Positions 51,736-60,229 of a DNA stretch of 64,000 bases are shown here, piece after piece. The position numbers and the translations under genes were made by a program. Source of the DNA: JAYSYM01 sp964543475 (GTDB taxonomy: Bacteria; Bdellovibrionota; Bdellovibrionia; Bdellovibrionales; JAMPXM01); contig CAZIYJ010000001.1 in the NCBI GenBank assembly GCA_964543475.1, positions 434,001 to 498,000 of the forward strand. Reading direction: 5' to 3'. Position 1 is the stretch's first letter, and each line of letters starts with the position of its first letter. Under the pieces are notes generated by a model. It was not told where the DNA came from and did not search any database. It saw only the letters and a list, made by a program, of their open reading frames with translations.

Positions 51736-52761
51736 ATGAGATCTAGGTCTCTTCTGCTGGCAATCATTTTGACAGGTGTATTCCAATTTAGCGTTGTGGC
51801 TAACGCAGCCTCGTTGTGCCAGAGCATCTTTTCAAATAAAGCAGTCATCTCGATTGTTGAATTGGAAACTGGCTTAACTGAAAGCCAAAGACTATCGAGC
51901 AAGATGCTTAGCGATCATCCTCAATTTTACGAAAGTATTTCGCCAATTTCTCGCGATGGACGAGAGTACTTAGAAATTAAATTTAAGGATAACATCGGCG
52001 ACATTACTGGAGGCGGTTTTGTCGGAGGAATGTACGGAAAAAATCTTCCTCAGATTTATCAGCACTCTAGAATCGTACCGTTCTTAGAGTCTTACGGAAT
52101 CAAGGCCATTTCAGAGACTCATTTGATTGTTCCGACTCCTAAGACTTTAAAGAGTTTACATCAGAAGTTGATTTTAGATGGAAGTCCGCACAGCTTTTAT
52201 GAGCCGGCTGAAGTGAAGGGACTTATTAGTCCGCAGCAGTATCTATCTTTGCTTGCGCAGAAAAAATGGCCAATCGATGCAACAGGTTCACAGGAATATC
52301 TTCATGACTTGCTCGTGCATTGGCCTGCTGCAGCTGCAGCGCCGAAGGCGGTCGTCGATTTACAAACTGCAACGGCAAAGATCGCCACCAAACTGATGAA
52401 AGACCAAGACCTTTCTAAAAACAAAAATGTCGGTAATGCAGTTAGTAGACTTGCTGTGGAGACTGTCAGCAGTATCGATGGTTTGAATTCAATATTTTAT
52501 TTGTCTCATGGCTTTGGCCAGCACAAACAGAATTTGACGACAGCTGTAGTGGGTATGTTACGGCGGTTCGGTGGCTATCGTGATTCAGCGGAGCAAGATT
52601 CGCTATCACAGGTAGAAAAGATAAAACTTAACTTTCGAGCACGTGGTTTACTTCGCGAGCAGGGACTATCGAAATACTTCAGTTTGTTCTGGAGAATCGA
52701 TAGAAAAGATATAGAGCGCGAATTTGACAATGCATTTGAACAACGATTTGAAGAACTCTAG
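51736..52761 (+). CDS. secreted protein of unknown family
   Basis: This 341-residue exported protein has a signal peptide (about residues 1-23, ending ANA). The mature part is mostly soluble, with one Cys near its start, a glycine stretch (GDITGGGFVGGMYG) and a helical C-terminal half that includes AAAAAPKAVVDLQTATAK. No motif was recognised. An intergenic region of 207 nt precedes it and it stands alone on its strand. Confidence 0.65.
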   Translation: MRSRSLLLAIILTGVFQFSVVANAASLCQSIFSNKAVISIVELETGLTESQRLSSKMLSDHPQFYESISPISRDGREYLEIKFKDNIGDITGGGFVGGMYGKNLPQIYQHSRIVPFLESYGIKAISETHLIVPTPKTLKSLHQKLILDGSPHSFYEPAEVKGLISPQQYLSLLAQKKWPIDATGSQEYLHDLLVHWPAAAAAPKAVVDLQTATAKIATKLMKDQDLSKNKNVGNAVSRLAVETVSSIDGLNSIFYLSHGFGQHKQNLTTAVVGMLRRFGGYRDSAEQDSLSQVEKIKLNFRARGLLREQGLSKYFSLFWRIDRKDIEREFDNAFEQRFEEL

Positions 52762-52900
52762 GTTGGGCGATTTTCTTCAATTTGCTTAACAAAAACAGTC
52801 ACTTTGTAGAGATTGTGGTATGTAAGAGCACGCTATCTTGATCCAGTTGGCTTTGTGCCCGGCACAGATTTAGCAAAACGGAATGTATTCAGGAGTACCT

Positions 52901-53365
52901 ATGAAAACGCTCATCGCCATGTCTCTTCTTTTGTTGAACGTCACAGCTAACGCCGCACAAACGGGACAGCGTTTCGATTGCCTAACTAGCAGCGGGCAGA
53001 ACGATCATATCTCGATCGAGGGTTGCGTAAATAAAGAAGGCAATAAGTTAATGGCTTGTAAGAATCAAGACTCAACTTACTTAGGAACACCTTACTTGAA
53101 ACTTGAGAAGATTCAGTTTTCATCGGGATACGAAATCTCGGCACCGGTGAAAGAGAATGTTTTAATTCCAGCAAAACTCGTTTCCGTAAATATCAAATCG
53201 GGTTTGTTCGAAATCAAAATCGCAGACTCTGCTGTTGGAACATTAGAAGTTCGGGCGCCAGCTGACCCAACTAATCCGAACGGCAAGAAAAACGGCCGCT
53301 TCTTTGACGTGAACATCAAAGCTATCAAAGGTGAATTGGAATCAGTGATTTGCCGCTTCCGTTAA
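52901..53365 (+). CDS. small secreted protein with cysteines
   Basis: This 154-residue exported protein has signal peptide MKTLIAMSLLLLNVTANAA. The mature part has four Cys (RFDCL, IEGCVN, LMACKN and VICRFR) that could form two disulfides, and is otherwise beta-rich. The ATG at 52901 has AGGAG upstream. It ends tail-to-tail with the GGDEF-like gene (TTAA overlap). Function unknown. Confidence 0.75.
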   Translation: MKTLIAMSLLLLNVTANAAQTGQRFDCLTSSGQNDHISIEGCVNKEGNKLMACKNQDSTYLGTPYLKLEKIQFSSGYEISAPVKENVLIPAKLVSVNIKSGLFEIKIADSAVGTLEVRAPADPTNPNGKKNGRFFDVNIKAIKGELESVICRFR

Positions 53366-54894
53366 TTCGGTAAAGGCATTGGCGGAAGAATTCGTGGATT
53401 CGGGCGAGCTGTCGAAGTGCTACCAGCTAAACCTTGTTTCCCGTCGTATGTTCCGTGAAGTATTCGCAAATCGTTTTTATATTTTGCTCCGGCTTCATCG
53501 GCTCTCATAAGCGCTCGTGCCCAAGTTTCCTCTGCAGTGTCAGCTGCCACAATGCGAGTCGCCCCAACTGAAACACTAGGACGCAAATTCGAAATACTTT
53601 GAAGGGGAGTTAACTGGTCGGCCGTCGGCGTAGTGCCTCTCGGAATCGCAGCAGCTCGTTTCGTTCTCGCGTCTTTAAAAATCTGATTAAGTTCAGGGTC
53701 ATTAAAAATTCTATCAGCAATACGCTGTGAAATGCGCTGAACATCTTCGGGATTTTTCGTCGGAAGGACAGCAACTAACTCATCACCACCATTTTTGAAA
53801 ACAGTAGTAGTGGGGTCTCTAACTTCTGATCGGATAATTTCGCCGACTCGTTTTATATAGTCGTTACCGGTTGTGGTTCCTCCCGGAAAATAATTTACCT
53901 TTCCAAGGTAATTAAGATCGAAACTGACTAAATGCCCACCTTGATTTGAATGCGCAGACATTTGCGCAAATTTCGCTCCTGCCTCGAAGTTCGAATCGAT
54001 TGCTAAACTCTTTGCATCTCGAATGATCTCAGATCTCTCGATCACTTGTTTATTTGCGGGGGTCGTTACAATTTCATCGAGGTAAATTTTTTCTCGTCCT
54101 GTTTCGCTCACTGATCTGACAACTGCAGTGCCATCGGGGCTTTTTCTCAAAACTGTTTCTTTGGTTGAAGCTACAAGCTTCTTTTTCGCGCCGGCTACAA
54201 TCACCGCGTCGCCACCACGCACTCTTTTAGCGGCAGCCGCCATCGCTTTTGCTTTTGTTGCAATCTGTGTAGCTCGAGTAGCTGCCGAAATCGGACCAGC
54301 TCCTTTGATGTAACTGACAGAAGCCTCTCCAATAAACTGACACATCATCTGTTGCTGAAGTGCCGGAGGAGCACATGCGAAAGTATTTCCGGCAAGTGTC
54401 GTCAGGCGTATTAGCTCACCTGTATCGCTAACAAGTTTTGTAAAAAGATTTTGGGTCCCACTCACAAAAGTCGAAGCCGCTTTTCTTGCATCAATTTGAG
54501 CGGCAGCTGAAAGTGCTTTTTTAATGTTGTTTCCATAGTAGCGAGCAGCAACTGGGCCGTAAGTCGAAAAGTTATGACGGATGCCATTGAGTTTGCCCAT
54601 TGGATCTGCAACTGTCGCACCCATTTCTTTCAAAAAGTCAAAAGCGTGGCCCCCAGCTTTTTTTCCTACTCTCACGATTGTCGTGCCGGCCGATCTTACG
54701 GCACGAGTAGTGCTCTCGCCGCCTTTACCGCAAGCGATCACCCAATCTTTTGCTGATCGTTGTGGGCCAGCAGCCTTTGCACTCTCGCAAACGATTTTAG
54801 CCATCTGAGTTGTCGATGGCTCTTTACACTTCGGCGCTGCCTCGAGCGTCGATGAAAGAGCTAAAATTGAAAAAAGCAAAATTAGGCGGCTCAT
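53362..54894 (-). CDS. exported protein with degenerate GGDEF-like domain
   Basis: This 510-residue protein starts with a signal peptide (MSRLILLFSILALSSTLEAA). The N-terminal 280 residues are Ala/Lys-rich helices. The C-terminal part (about 310-490) resembles a diguanylate cyclase: SFDLNYLGKVNYF aligns with the D-x-D-x-F-K-x-x-N segment, NGGDELVAVLP with the GGDEF signature, SVSVGATR with the S-V-S-x-G-V strand, and MRADEAGAKYK with the A-D-x-A-x-Y-x-A-K helix. An exported cyclase would lack GTP, so it may bind a ligand or act otherwise. It overlaps the upstream small secreted-protein gene by 4 nt. Confidence 0.65.
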   Translation of the reverse strand: MSRLILLFSILALSSTLEAAPKCKEPSTTQMAKIVCESAKAAGPQRSAKDWVIACGKGGESTTRAVRSAGTTIVRVGKKAGGHAFDFLKEMGATVADPMGKLNGIRHNFSTYGPVAARYYGNNIKKALSAAAQIDARKAASTFVSGTQNLFTKLVSDTGELIRLTTLAGNTFACAPPALQQQMMCQFIGEASVSYIKGAGPISAATRATQIATKAKAMAAAAKRVRGGDAVIVAGAKKKLVASTKETVLRKSPDGTAVVRSVSETGREKIYLDEIVTTPANKQVIERSEIIRDAKSLAIDSNFEAGAKFAQMSAHSNQGGHLVSFDLNYLGKVNYFPGGTTTGNDYIKRVGEIIRSEVRDPTTTVFKNGGDELVAVLPTKNPEDVQRISQRIADRIFNDPELNQIFKDARTKRAAAIPRGTTPTADQLTPLQSISNLRPSVSVGATRIVAADTAEETWARALMRADEAGAKYKNDLRILHGTYDGKQGLAGSTSTARPNPRILPPMPLPN

Positions 54895-55328
54895 TGTTTT
54901 TTTGATCCGTCTGTTAGCTTTGCGAGAATCGCTGAGGTGCGCTCGTTTTCTTTCATCGTGACTTTTCCACCTTCGACGATGACAACGAAAATGGGCTTTT
55001 CATTTTCACACCAAGTTTGTTTGATGCCGGGCTCTTGCGAATCGGTTTCATAACAATTTGCCGGAGCAAGATCTAAAATGATTTTCGACTCTCGCTTGAT
55101 TTGCGCCATCACTTTTAAAGTGTCTGGCTCTTTTGGTATTTGATAGATCGATAGGAAAGATGGCTTTTCGACATCAACTTTTTTCGCAGTCGGCGGTTGG
55201 TGAATAAAAGTTACTACTTTTCCGTTGTCACCTGACAGCTCTATCCACTGGGTGGAGTCGACTGAATCGGGAAGATCTGGAGTGGCCATTGCGATGGCGG
55301 AGAAGAAAACAAAAATTAACGCGCTCAT
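54891..55328 (-). CDS. small exported protein, unknown
   Basis: This 145-residue protein has a short signal peptide (MSALIFVFFSAIAMATP). The mature part has two Cys (ANCYET and TWCENE) and several beta strands. It is translationally coupled (4-nt overlap) to the GGDEF-like exported protein. The start is the ATG at 55328; a TTG two codons earlier is also in frame. No ribosome-binding site precedes it, and a perfect -10 box sits 6 nt upstream. Confidence 0.65.
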   Translation of the reverse strand: MSALIFVFFSAIAMATPDLPDSVDSTQWIELSGDNGKVVTFIHQPPTAKKVDVEKPSFLSIYQIPKEPDTLKVMAQIKRESKIILDLAPANCYETDSQEPGIKQTWCENEKPIFVVIVEGGKVTMKENERTSAILAKLTDGSKKQ

Positions 55329-55334
55329 AGACAA

Positions 55335-55340
55335 ATTATA
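55335..55340 (-). promoter_or_regulatory. perfect -10 box placed for a leaderless transcript
   Basis: TATAAT on the minus strand is followed by only 6 nt before the ATG at 55328, so RNA would begin at or next to the start codon. No convincing -35 box is seen 17 nt upstream (AGCCAA there). Confidence 0.45.
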
Positions 55341-55381
55341 GCTAGCGAGTCGGCCAGTTGGCTACGCGACCAGACTTAAGT

Positions 55382-56605
55382 TTAAGTGAACTCTATTGGA
55401 GTAAGGCCGCCGCCAGCTGTAGTGGCGTTAGTAGTTTGCCCTTGGTAAACGCGAGCGTTGCAAAGTTGAATTTTGTCTTTGTAGACGTAGAAGCGGAGAT
55501 CATATTTGTACTTCAGCGGAGTTCCGTCAGATGTCGGCAACATAATTTCAGGTGCTGGAACAAACTCTTGAGCGATCGTATCGCCTTCCCATAGTTGTTC
55601 GAATGGTCCACGAGAAATCGACGAGCCTTTGTAGGCAGCTTTTCCGCCGAAGGCACGAGCAGGCTTAAAGAAAAATTTCTTACGTTGAGCCCAGGCCTCT
55701 TCGCGAGTGAAGTCATGCAAAGAAAAAGTTTTCAGTAGGCAGCTGCGAATTGAATCGATCGCCAGAGGCGAAATCCCCATCGCCTCTAAAAACCCATCTC
55801 GAGTAATTTCTTGAAGGCGCTCTTTATCAGCAAGAAGTGCATACTCACGAGGATTAGGAGTGAAGCAAGTTTTAAGGGAGCGATAGGCTTCGCGCATCGG
55901 TGCGCAATCAGTAGTAAGCAAATAGAAATCGGTGTGCCGATTGTAGACTAGATCAATGGTTTTACCTGACTCATGCACTAAGCCTGAGGCAGAATTTCGA
56001 AAAGTTTTTTCGTCATCGATGATGACTTCAAAGCCGGCTTTGCGAAAAAGCTCTGCGTACATCAAGAACTCAATATACATCTTCTGTTGCAGTGGCTGGT
56101 GGTCGATAATTGCAATTGTTTTTAGCGTTCGATCAAAACCGCAAAGCGCATACTCTTCGCGAAACGTCGCAAGAATATCTTTTTTAAAATCTAAACCGAA
56201 CGGGCTTGAAACTTGAGCGCGCTCATACTGAAGATCCACCAAGAGGCCCGAAGACGCATTGGTATTAATCTCAATTAGTTTTAATTCTTTGTTCTCATTT
56301 AAATGAAAGTCGTAACTCATCAGTGCCGAAAAATTTTTATTCAACGGCAAATCACCAGCGCGCTGAGATTCAACGTGCGAAACATAATTTTCGTTTTGCC
56401 GTAATTCAAAAAAACTACGAATGACGGATTTTGCCTGTTCGAGAATTTTTTTCGGAAGAGTGAGTGTGTGAGGAGAGATCAGAGTGGGAGCGAGAGCCTG
56501 CGCTAAACCACCTGTAAGTGAGACAGCTTTCACTGTCTCTGGATACAGGCGTTCGAATAATTCGCAGGCTTCTTTATAACTGTCGGACTGATTACTTAGG
56601 GACAA
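55382..56605 (-). CDS. ATP-grasp-like protein of unknown substrate
   Basis: This 407-residue cytoplasmic protein has segments typical of ATP-grasp ligases: LKLIEINTNASSGLLVDL, KFFFKPARAFGGKAAYKGSS (glycine-rich ATP loop with Lys), TIAQEFVPAPEI and YKYDLRFYVYKDKIQLCNAR, ending with GGGLTPIEF. The arrangement, with an E-x-N-T motif early and the ATP loop late, recalls proteins with a permuted order. It starts with TTG inside the last codons of the peroxiredoxin gene (14-nt overlap). Similar ligases make peptides, thiol compounds or other amides; the substrate is unknown. Confidence 0.65.
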   Translation of the reverse strand: MSLSNQSDSYKEACELFERLYPETVKAVSLTGGLAQALAPTLISPHTLTLPKKILEQAKSVIRSFFELRQNENYVSHVESQRAGDLPLNKNFSALMSYDFHLNENKELKLIEINTNASSGLLVDLQYERAQVSSPFGLDFKKDILATFREEYALCGFDRTLKTIAIIDHQPLQQKMYIEFLMYAELFRKAGFEVIIDDEKTFRNSASGLVHESGKTIDLVYNRHTDFYLLTTDCAPMREAYRSLKTCFTPNPREYALLADKERLQEITRDGFLEAMGISPLAIDSIRSCLLKTFSLHDFTREEAWAQRKKFFFKPARAFGGKAAYKGSSISRGPFEQLWEGDTIAQEFVPAPEIMLPTSDGTPLKYKYDLRFYVYKDKIQLCNARVYQGQTTNATTAGGGLTPIEFT

Positions 56606-57116
56606 CGAATTTTTCGCCTTGTTTCCAGCCAGCTCCGCAAAGCTCGCCAGACTGAAGCGCAGTCACTACACGAAGAATTTCGTTTGCATCACGTCCAACG
56701 TTTAAGTTGTGAATTCCCATGTACTGAAGTTTGCCTTCTGGATCGATGATGTAAGTTGCGCGAGTCGCAATGCCTTTATCTTCAAGCAATGCACCGTAAT
56801 CACGAGCAACACGTTTTGTTACGTCACCAAGAAGTGGGTAGCCAAGATCTTTAAGATCGTCTTTGATCCAACGTCTGTGTGAGTGAACTGAATCAACGCT
56901 TGCGCCGATAACTTCTGCGCCTGCTTTTTTAAACTGTGTTAAGTAGTCGCGGAACTGAGTGATTTCAGTTGGGCAAACGAATGTAAAATCGAGTGGGTAG
57001 AAGAACAACACGACCCATTTTCCGCGATAGTCAGAAAGGCTAACATCTTTGAATTCGCCTTTGTCCATCACAGCTGGGCAAGTAAACTGTGGCGCTGGTT
57101 GTCCGATCATTGGCAT
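56592..57116 (-). CDS. 2-Cys peroxiredoxin (AhpC/Prx1 type)
   Basis: This 174-residue enzyme reduces peroxides. The peroxidatic Cys48 is in FTFVCPTE and the resolving Cys160 in GELCGAGW, both canonical, giving a typical 2-Cys enzyme. It lacks the C-terminal YF extension of eukaryotic sensitive forms and ends FVVPK. The ATG follows AAGGAG. The downstream ATP-grasp-like gene starts within its last codons. Confidence 0.95.
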   Translation of the reverse strand: MPMIGQPAPQFTCPAVMDKGEFKDVSLSDYRGKWVVLFFYPLDFTFVCPTEITQFRDYLTQFKKAGAEVIGASVDSVHSHRRWIKDDLKDLGYPLLGDVTKRVARDYGALLEDKGIATRATYIIDPEGKLQYMGIHNLNVGRDANEILRVVTALQSGELCGAGWKQGEKFVVPK

Positions 57117-57228
57117 AGGAGCTCCTTATTAAACTTAGTTATCAAAAAGAACCTCAAATTGTTGCCAGAAAGCCTTCAGAGCGGCAATAGTTAGCAGTCT
57201 GCGCCAAAGGTCAAAGAAGGAGACTGTT

Positions 57229-57996
57229 GTGCGGCTAATTTCATGGAACGTAAATGGTATCCGAGCCTCTTACAAAAAAGGCCTAGTCGAGTTCGTCGAG
57301 CGCGAGAGCCCCGATATTTTTTGTGTGCAAGAAACTAAGGCCCATGTCGACCAGTGTGAGCCTGGCATCCGCAACCTTGCTGGAATGCAAGGCTTTTGGT
57401 CATCGGCTCAGAAAAAGGGCTATTCGGGAGTGGCGACTTTCGTTAAGGCGGAGCCAATCGACGTGAAGTATGGAATTGGCAAGCCCGAATACGATTCTGA
57501 AGGAAGAGTGATCATCACTCGGTTTCCGAAGTTTCTTCTCTACAATATTTATTTTCCGAATGGTGGCTCAGGCGATGTGAGACACAGCTACAAGCAAAAG
57601 TTTCTCGCAGATCTGAACACACACTTGAAACCTTTGATCGCAAAAGGTGAAAAGATCGTGGTCACAGGCGACTACAATGTCGCTCACCGAGCAATCGATG
57701 TTTATAATCCGAATGGATTAGCTAACGAAAGTGGCTTTCTTCCTGAAGAACGCGCTTGGTTTGATTCGTTTTTAGAACTCGGCTTTGTCGATACATTCAG
57801 ACATTTTAATCCCGATGCAACTGATCGATATACTTGGTGGGCGATGTACGAGAGAGCCCGAGTCGGCAATCGTGGTTGGAGAATTGACTACTTCTGCATT
57901 ACTAAAAATCTTTTGCCAGACTTGGTAAATGCAGAAGTGTTCGATGATATTCAGGGTTCTGATCATGCTCCAGTCTATCTTGAGCTAAAGGACTGA
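57229..57996 (+). CDS. xth: exodeoxyribonuclease III (AP endonuclease)
   Basis: This 255-residue DNA-repair enzyme has LISWNVNGIRASYKKG at the start, FCVQETKA with the metal-binding Glu, VTGDYNVAHRAIDVYNP with the active-site Asp-Asn, and GSDHAPVYLEL at the end with the Asp-His pair. It starts with GTG after AGAAGGAGA. The next gene follows after 1 nt. Confidence 0.94.
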   Translation: MRLISWNVNGIRASYKKGLVEFVERESPDIFCVQETKAHVDQCEPGIRNLAGMQGFWSSAQKKGYSGVATFVKAEPIDVKYGIGKPEYDSEGRVIITRFPKFLLYNIYFPNGGSGDVRHSYKQKFLADLNTHLKPLIAKGEKIVVTGDYNVAHRAIDVYNPNGLANESGFLPEERAWFDSFLELGFVDTFRHFNPDATDRYTWWAMYERARVGNRGWRIDYFCITKNLLPDLVNAEVFDDIQGSDHAPVYLELKD

Positions 57997-57997
57997 G

Positions 57998-58516
57998 ATG
58001 TTTTTATTATTTATTGCGTGGCCTTTTGTTGAAATTTATCTCTTCGTGAAGGTCGTCGAGAGATACGGTTTTTTCAACGCGTTCATGGCAACGCTCACAG
58101 CATTTTTCTTCGGACTTTTGATTATAAAAGCTCAAGGACGAACGTTACTCATGAACGTTCAGTCTGAACTTGCGCAAGGCAAAGTTCCTGCGCGATCAAT
58201 GATTAATAGTGCGCTGCTGTTCATTGGTGGTTTTTTTATTTTGCTCCCCGGATTTTTCTCAGACGTAATGGGTTTGCTTTTAATTCTTCCGGGCACGCGA
58301 CATATTTTTTCTCTTTATGTTCGAACTTATTTAGCTCGAAAAATCTCAAACGGAACATTCAGAGTCTTCAATGGCGGATTTGGTGCTGGCTTCGGTATGG
58401 GCGGACCTTCACAAGGCTTTGGTAGGACCCAAGGTCCTGTTGGAAGATCTGAGCGCGATGTCACTCCGCAAGTGATTGATGTGAAGCCCATCTCTTCTAC
58501 TGAAGAGCGCGAGTAA
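57998..58516 (+). CDS. fxsA: FxsA family membrane protein
   Basis: This 172-residue inner-membrane protein has three or four predicted helices in the first 110 residues (WPFVEIYLFVKVV, FMATLTAFFFGLLII, INSALLFIGGFFILLPGFFSDVMGLL). The pattern ILLPGFFSDVMGLLLILP is the FxsA signature. The C-terminus is a glycine-rich cytoplasmic tail with GFGAGFGMGGPSQGFG. Overproduced FxsA relieves phage exclusion in E. coli; its normal role is unknown. Confidence 0.87.
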   Translation: MFLLFIAWPFVEIYLFVKVVERYGFFNAFMATLTAFFFGLLIIKAQGRTLLMNVQSELAQGKVPARSMINSALLFIGGFFILLPGFFSDVMGLLLILPGTRHIFSLYVRTYLARKISNGTFRVFNGGFGAGFGMGGPSQGFGRTQGPVGRSERDVTPQVIDVKPISSTEERE

Positions 58517-58594
58517 CCGCGCAAACAAACCTTAGGTCGCAAAATCTTTTGTGTTTTTGGAGATCAACCACAGGTTTGTTAGGCTTATCTCACT

Positions 58595-59065
58595 GTGCTA
58601 ATTCGCGTTCTCTTTTCATTTCTATTTTTACTCCCGCTTGATCACGCTTTAGCTGAATCTCCGGTCTGCGTGACAGCTGCGAAAGTAACTATGCGTGCCG
58701 AGCCAAATTCAAAAGCGCCAGTCACTTGGGTAGTAACGAAGAATATGCCGCTCATGCGATTAATCCGAAAAGGAAATTGGACGCAAGTTGAAGACGTCGA
58801 TGGCGAAAAGCATTGGCTGCCATCAAATTCGGTGAGCGGGCGAGTGCCTTGCGCCGTCGTAAAAGCGAAGGTTGCAAAACTTCGCCGTGCACCCAGCACC
58901 ACAGCTCCACTGGCTGAAATGACGATAGCCGACAAATACACTCCATTTAGAAGAATCGGTGGAGAAGGTGAATTCATTGAAGTGATCGATGAATACAATG
59001 AGCGCTACTGGATTAGTGATCGCGCGATTTGGTACCCAGTTAAGAAGATGGAGATCACTTTTTAG
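58595..59065 (+). CDS. secreted SH3-like domain protein
   Basis: This 156-residue exported protein has a signal peptide (to about residue 20, DHALA). Two SH3-like repeats follow: VTMRAEPNSKAPVTW, and later AKLRRAPSTTAPLAEM with a tryptophan-rich end (ERYWISDRAIWYPV). Each repeat has the bacterial SH3 pattern of a conserved R-A/R-P followed by a strand pair. Such proteins often bind peptidoglycan or other envelope parts. It starts with GTG and has a weak ribosome-binding site. Confidence 0.75.
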   Translation: MLIRVLFSFLFLLPLDHALAESPVCVTAAKVTMRAEPNSKAPVTWVVTKNMPLMRLIRKGNWTQVEDVDGEKHWLPSNSVSGRVPCAVVKAKVAKLRRAPSTTAPLAEMTIADKYTPFRRIGGEGEFIEVIDEYNERYWISDRAIWYPVKKMEITF

Positions 59066-59353
59066 GCAACTAGACCTTCATCCTGCAAGGTTTCTTTGCA
59101 TTTTAGTGTTCGGTTAGGCTTTTTAAGTTTTCACAATCATGTCTTGAATTGAAACTCAACCGTGGCAAATTACGTCTCTATTTCTGATATTTACGCGGTG
59201 TAAGATTTTTTAAGATTTTGCACTTGCAATCGGAATTGGCTTTGTGTCTAAATATACCAGTTCCAAATTGGCACTGCGTTATAAACGCACACTAAGCAGT
59301 GTCAGTTCAATTGTTCTGCATCGTGATTTGCTACTTTGAGGGGGGCGGCAAGA
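59066..59353. other. 288-bp intergenic region before the DksA-like gene
   Basis: It is AT-rich with T-runs. A small hairpin at 59084-59104 (TGCAA / TTGCA followed by TTTT) may end the upstream gene. TTGCAA and TAAATA lie about 19 nt apart near 59225-59255 as a poor promoter candidate. GGGGGGC upstream of 59354 is the probable ribosome-binding site. Nothing else was recognised. Confidence 0.35.
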
Positions 59354-59725
59354 ATGGAAATGAAAATGGCTACGCTATTAGCTGAGTGCAAGAAGCAACT
59401 GCTAGACGCAAAGGCCGATTTATTAAACCGCGTGAAAGAAGCGCGCACTCACCTAAATCAAGAAGATAAGGGTGGAGATGAGGCTGACCAGACTATGAGA
59501 GTACTGGCTGAAGCGGAATTCCTTTCTATGCACGACCGTCTTCGTGCACAGCTACTCGAGATCGAAATGGCTTTATCCAGAATCGAGAGCGGCACTTACG
59601 GGATCTGTGAAGAGACCGAAGAGACAATTGAGCCAGAGCGTTTACGCGCGATTCCTTGGACTCGCTTGAGTATCGAGGGCGCAGAAATTCGTGAAGCGAC
59701 TAAGAAGCGCTACGCTGGCCGATAG
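59354..59725 (+). CDS. DksA/TraR-family protein without zinc site
   Basis: This 123-residue protein has the DksA-like layout: a long helical coiled coil (about 10-85, with HLNQEDKGGDEADQT and LLEIEMALSRIESGTYG) then a short tail. In DksA the tail is a four-Cys zinc finger; here YGICEETEETIEPERLRAIPW keeps only one Cys, and the others are Glu, Thr or similar. The DxxDA tip of the coiled coil is replaced by GGDEADQ, which may still bind RNA polymerase. I chose the ATG at 59354, with GGGGGGC before it. It probably modulates transcription. Confidence 0.82.
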   Translation: MEMKMATLLAECKKQLLDAKADLLNRVKEARTHLNQEDKGGDEADQTMRVLAEAEFLSMHDRLRAQLLEIEMALSRIESGTYGICEETEETIEPERLRAIPWTRLSIEGAEIREATKKRYAGR

Positions 59726-59750
59726 TTTCGAAATTAATAATGACGATGAA

Positions 59751-59782
59751 GGGCTGAGCACGAGGGGTGCTTGGCCCTTTTT
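59751..59782 (+). terminator. rho-independent terminator after the DksA-like gene
   Basis: The stem GGGCTGAGCAC / GTGCTTGGCCC, with a GAGG loop region and a TTTTT tail, lies 25 nt after the stop codon. Confidence 0.82.
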
Positions 59783-59803
59783 CATTTGCGGAGCAAATTC
59801 ATA

Positions 59804-60229
59804 TCAGGTTTCAGATTCTGATTTAGTCTGCTCGGCCATAATCTTCTCGATTTCTTGAGCCGACCATACGCGGCCTTTACCGACGCCAGGGCAAAACGCG
59901 CTCACTTCTTTTTTCCAAGTCTTCGCGTTCATCACTTCGGGCCAAAACGGCCAAGTTCTGCACTGAGTGGGGCGGGCTTCGTAAACTGTGCAGCGTTTGT
60001 CTTTTAAGAATGTGCATGCAGGATCTTTGATTAATTTTAAGTGATAAAATCCATCAGTGACGTCGCAGTACTGCACTTCAAAATCAAGGAGCTTAAGTTT
60101 CAACAGCTTTGCCATGTTCTTGCGATCAGATTCAGTTAAATAAACGAACCCATACTGATCGTGCGACACACAACATTTCCCCGAACCCTGACATTCAAAC
60201 TGAACGCCATCCTTCCACCACTCACTCAT
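59804..60229 (-). CDS. YkgJ-type cysteine-cluster protein
   Basis: This 141-residue cytoplasmic protein has the pattern of the YkgJ family: FECQGSGKCCVSH, then PACTFLKDKRCTVYEARPTQC, with seven Cys that likely bind zinc or an Fe-S cluster. WPFWPEV after the last Cys is typical. The start is the ATG at 60229, whose ATGA overlaps the stop of the upstream agmatinase-like gene by 4 nt, so the pair is coupled. The family has been linked to protein N-methylation and other roles, none shown here. Confidence 0.8.
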   Translation of the reverse strand: MSEWWKDGVQFECQGSGKCCVSHDQYGFVYLTESDRKNMAKLLKLKLLDFEVQYCDVTDGFYHLKLIKDPACTFLKDKRCTVYEARPTQCRTWPFWPEVMNAKTWKKEVSAFCPGVGKGRVWSAQEIEKIMAEQTKSESET

